Source: an uncultured Rickettsiales bacterium (GTDB lineage: Bacteria > Pseudomonadota > Alphaproteobacteria > Rickettsiales > UBA1997). From it: a DNA stretch of 6,692 nt. Where the stretch lies: the NCBI GenBank assembly GCA_937927795.1, contig CALBSF010000147.1, positions 1 through 6,692 of the forward strand. The letters run 5' to 3'. Positions 5,732 through 6,692 of the stretch are shown one piece after another (position 1 is the stretch's first letter; the number at the start of each line of letters is the position of its first letter). The notes beneath the pieces were generated by a model. That model searched no databases, was not told the origin of the DNA, and saw only the letters and a list, made by a program, of their open reading frames with translations. The translations under genes and the position numbers were made by a program.

Positions 5732-6182
5732 AATTCCTTATTTTTTCGTCGCTTTTTTCGCTGTAATTTTTATTGTCGATTTTTCTTATATTTACATTTC
5801 ACAAAAAACTTGGCGCGGAATTGCAACTCAAAATTCTTATCAAAAAGGATTAAATTACAATCAAACAATTGAAGCGGTAAAAAATCAAAAATCCTTGGGC
5901 TGGAAAATAGATGTAAAATATCGCGGCGATGGCAATAAAAATGGGGTTTTAACGGTTATTTTACTAGATAAAAATTCCGCAATAATTAAAGATGCAAAAA
6001 TAATTGTTAATTTCAAACGCCCAATTCAAGAAGGCTTTGATTTTTCAAAAAATTTAGAATTTTTTGGTAATAAATATGAAACTAAAATTCAATTTCCTTT
6101 AAAAGGACAATGGATTTTTGAAGTAACGGCGCAAAAAAATGATCAGATTTTGCAAGAAGTAAAAAGATATGTAGTGCAATAA
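5706..6182 (+). CDS. fixH: FixH/CcoH-family protein for cbb3 oxidase assembly
   Basis: A membrane-anchored protein needed in other bacteria for assembly or stability of the cbb3-type cytochrome c oxidase. The 158 residues begin with a short Lys-containing cytoplasmic tail, then one membrane segment (about 11-32), then a domain expected to face the periplasm. Family features seen are NSYQKGLNYNQTI (43-55), the LGW near 64-66, an RP motif in the middle of the domain, and a GQW near the C-terminus. Its ATG lies inside rnpA, 26 bases before that gene's stop, which implies translational coupling. fixI starts 3 bases after its stop. The usual upstream partner fixG/ccoG is missing. FixH is a divergent family, so the assignment draws strength from the adjacent fixI. 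Confidence 0.87.
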   Translation: MKTEQKPSKIPYFFVAFFAVIFIVDFSYIYISQKTWRGIATQNSYQKGLNYNQTIEAVKNQKSLGWKIDVKYRGDGNKNGVLTVILLDKNSAIIKDAKIIVNFKRPIQEGFDFSKNLEFFGNKYETKIQFPLKGQWIFEVTAQKNDQILQEVKRYVVQ

Positions 6183-6185
6183 AAC

Positions 6186-6692
6186 ATGACTAAAAAATGC
6201 TTACACTGCGATGAGGAAGTAAAAAATAATCAGGATGATTTTTGTTGCCTTGGCTGTTCTGCTGCCTACAAAATCGTGGGTAAATTTGGGTTTGAAAATT
6301 ATTATAAACTTCGTCAAATTGATATTAATGAAAGAAAAATAAAGCCAGAAATTGGTGAAAAAATTGATATTTCACAGTTTATTGTAAAAAAAGATGATTA
6401 TTTTGAAGTTGATTTGATGGTGCACGGACTTCACTGCGCCGCCTGCGTATGGCTGATTGAAAGTATTTTAAAAAAACAAGAAAATATTATTTTAGCTAGA
6501 ATAAATTTAAGCAAAAAAACTTTATTACTGCGCTGGAAAAATGATTTTGAAGCAGGAAATAAGGCGGTTGATCTGATATCAGATATTGGCTACAAACTTC
6601 TTCCTTTTAATCAAGAAATTTTAGATGAGGAAGAAAAAAAATATGATAATTCAATCTTAAAAGCCTTGGCAGTAGCGGGTTTTGGGGTTGGT
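6186..6692 (+). CDS. fixI: Copper-translocating P-type ATPase FixI/CcoI, N-terminal part (truncated by window)
   Basis: This is the first 169 codons of a heavy-metal P1B ATPase, still open at the window end. FixI/CcoI moves copper across the inner membrane for metallation of the cbb3 oxidase. Two N-terminal features are visible. A cysteine cluster, Cys5/Cys8 and Cys20/Cys21/Cys24, is typical of the FixI-type metal-binding extension. A heavy-metal-associated domain (about 72-140) has GLHCAACVWLIE, with Cys84 and Cys87 as the CxxC metal site. A hydrophobic stretch that probably begins the first membrane helix starts at about residue 157. The catalytic DKTGT, the CPC-type membrane motif and the nucleotide-binding domain lie beyond the window. 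It starts 3 bases after fixH with no clear Shine-Dalgarno and is likely cotranscribed. Confidence 0.92.
   Translation, partial: MTKKCLHCDEEVKNNQDDFCCLGCSAAYKIVGKFGFENYYKLRQIDINERKIKPEIGEKIDISQFIVKKDDYFEVDLMVHGLHCAACVWLIESILKKQENIILARINLSKKTLLLRWKNDFEAGNKAVDLISDIGYKLLPFNQEILDEEEKKYDNSILKALAVAGFGVG

Noticed and set aside
1..6692. A new defence, mobile or otherwise undescribed multi-gene system
   Set aside because: Every long reading frame is assigned to a well-known housekeeping or respiratory family. There are no transposase, integrase, toxin-antitoxin, phage or CRISPR genes, and no intergenic gap exceeds about 240 bases.

Overview
The window is a strongly AT-rich stretch of a bacterial chromosome with short intergenic gaps. 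It carries NuoG of a bacterial/mitochondrial-type complex I, FixH/FixI genes for cbb3-type cytochrome oxidase biogenesis, and short palindromic intergenic repeats. Together these suggest an alphaproteobacterium with a reduced AT-rich genome, for example a Rickettsiales- or Holosporales-like lineage. That placement is inference: no 16S or other decisive marker is present. The standard genetic code fits, with TGA used as the stop of nuoG and Trp encoded by TGG.

Left part (1-2707, minus strand): ssb is followed downstream by nuoG, and the window edge probably holds the first codons of the next gene (nuoH by synteny, weakly supported). The roughly 220 bases between ssb and nuoG contain a large imperfect palindromic repeat (2092-2190). 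They also contain a convincing intrinsic terminator (2001-2038) that ends only about a dozen bases before the nuoG start codon.

Centre (2664-5034): a divergent intergenic region carries predicted promoters in both directions and a 21-bp near-perfect hairpin (2820-2864). It leads into a tight plus-strand cluster: a secreted cyclophilin-type prolyl isomerase, a HIT-family nucleotide hydrolase and cystathionine beta-lyase (metC). The gaps between these genes are 0 and 3 bases, so they are very likely one operon.

Right part (5035-6692, plus strand): a clear sigma70-type promoter precedes rpmH (ribosomal protein L34, 44 aa). It is followed by rnpA (RNase P protein, GTG start), fixH (overlapping rnpA by 26 bases) and the start of fixI/ccoI (copper P-type ATPase, cut by the window end). 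The usual neighbours of rnpA (yidD/yidC) and of fixH (fixG/ccoG) are absent, so translation/RNA-processing genes are fused to a cytochrome-oxidase assembly cluster.

All genes belong to known families, and I see no convincing undescribed system. The points most worth a second look are the terminator in the nuoG leader, the two palindromic repeats, and the rpmH-rnpA-fixH-fixI arrangement with its overlap.
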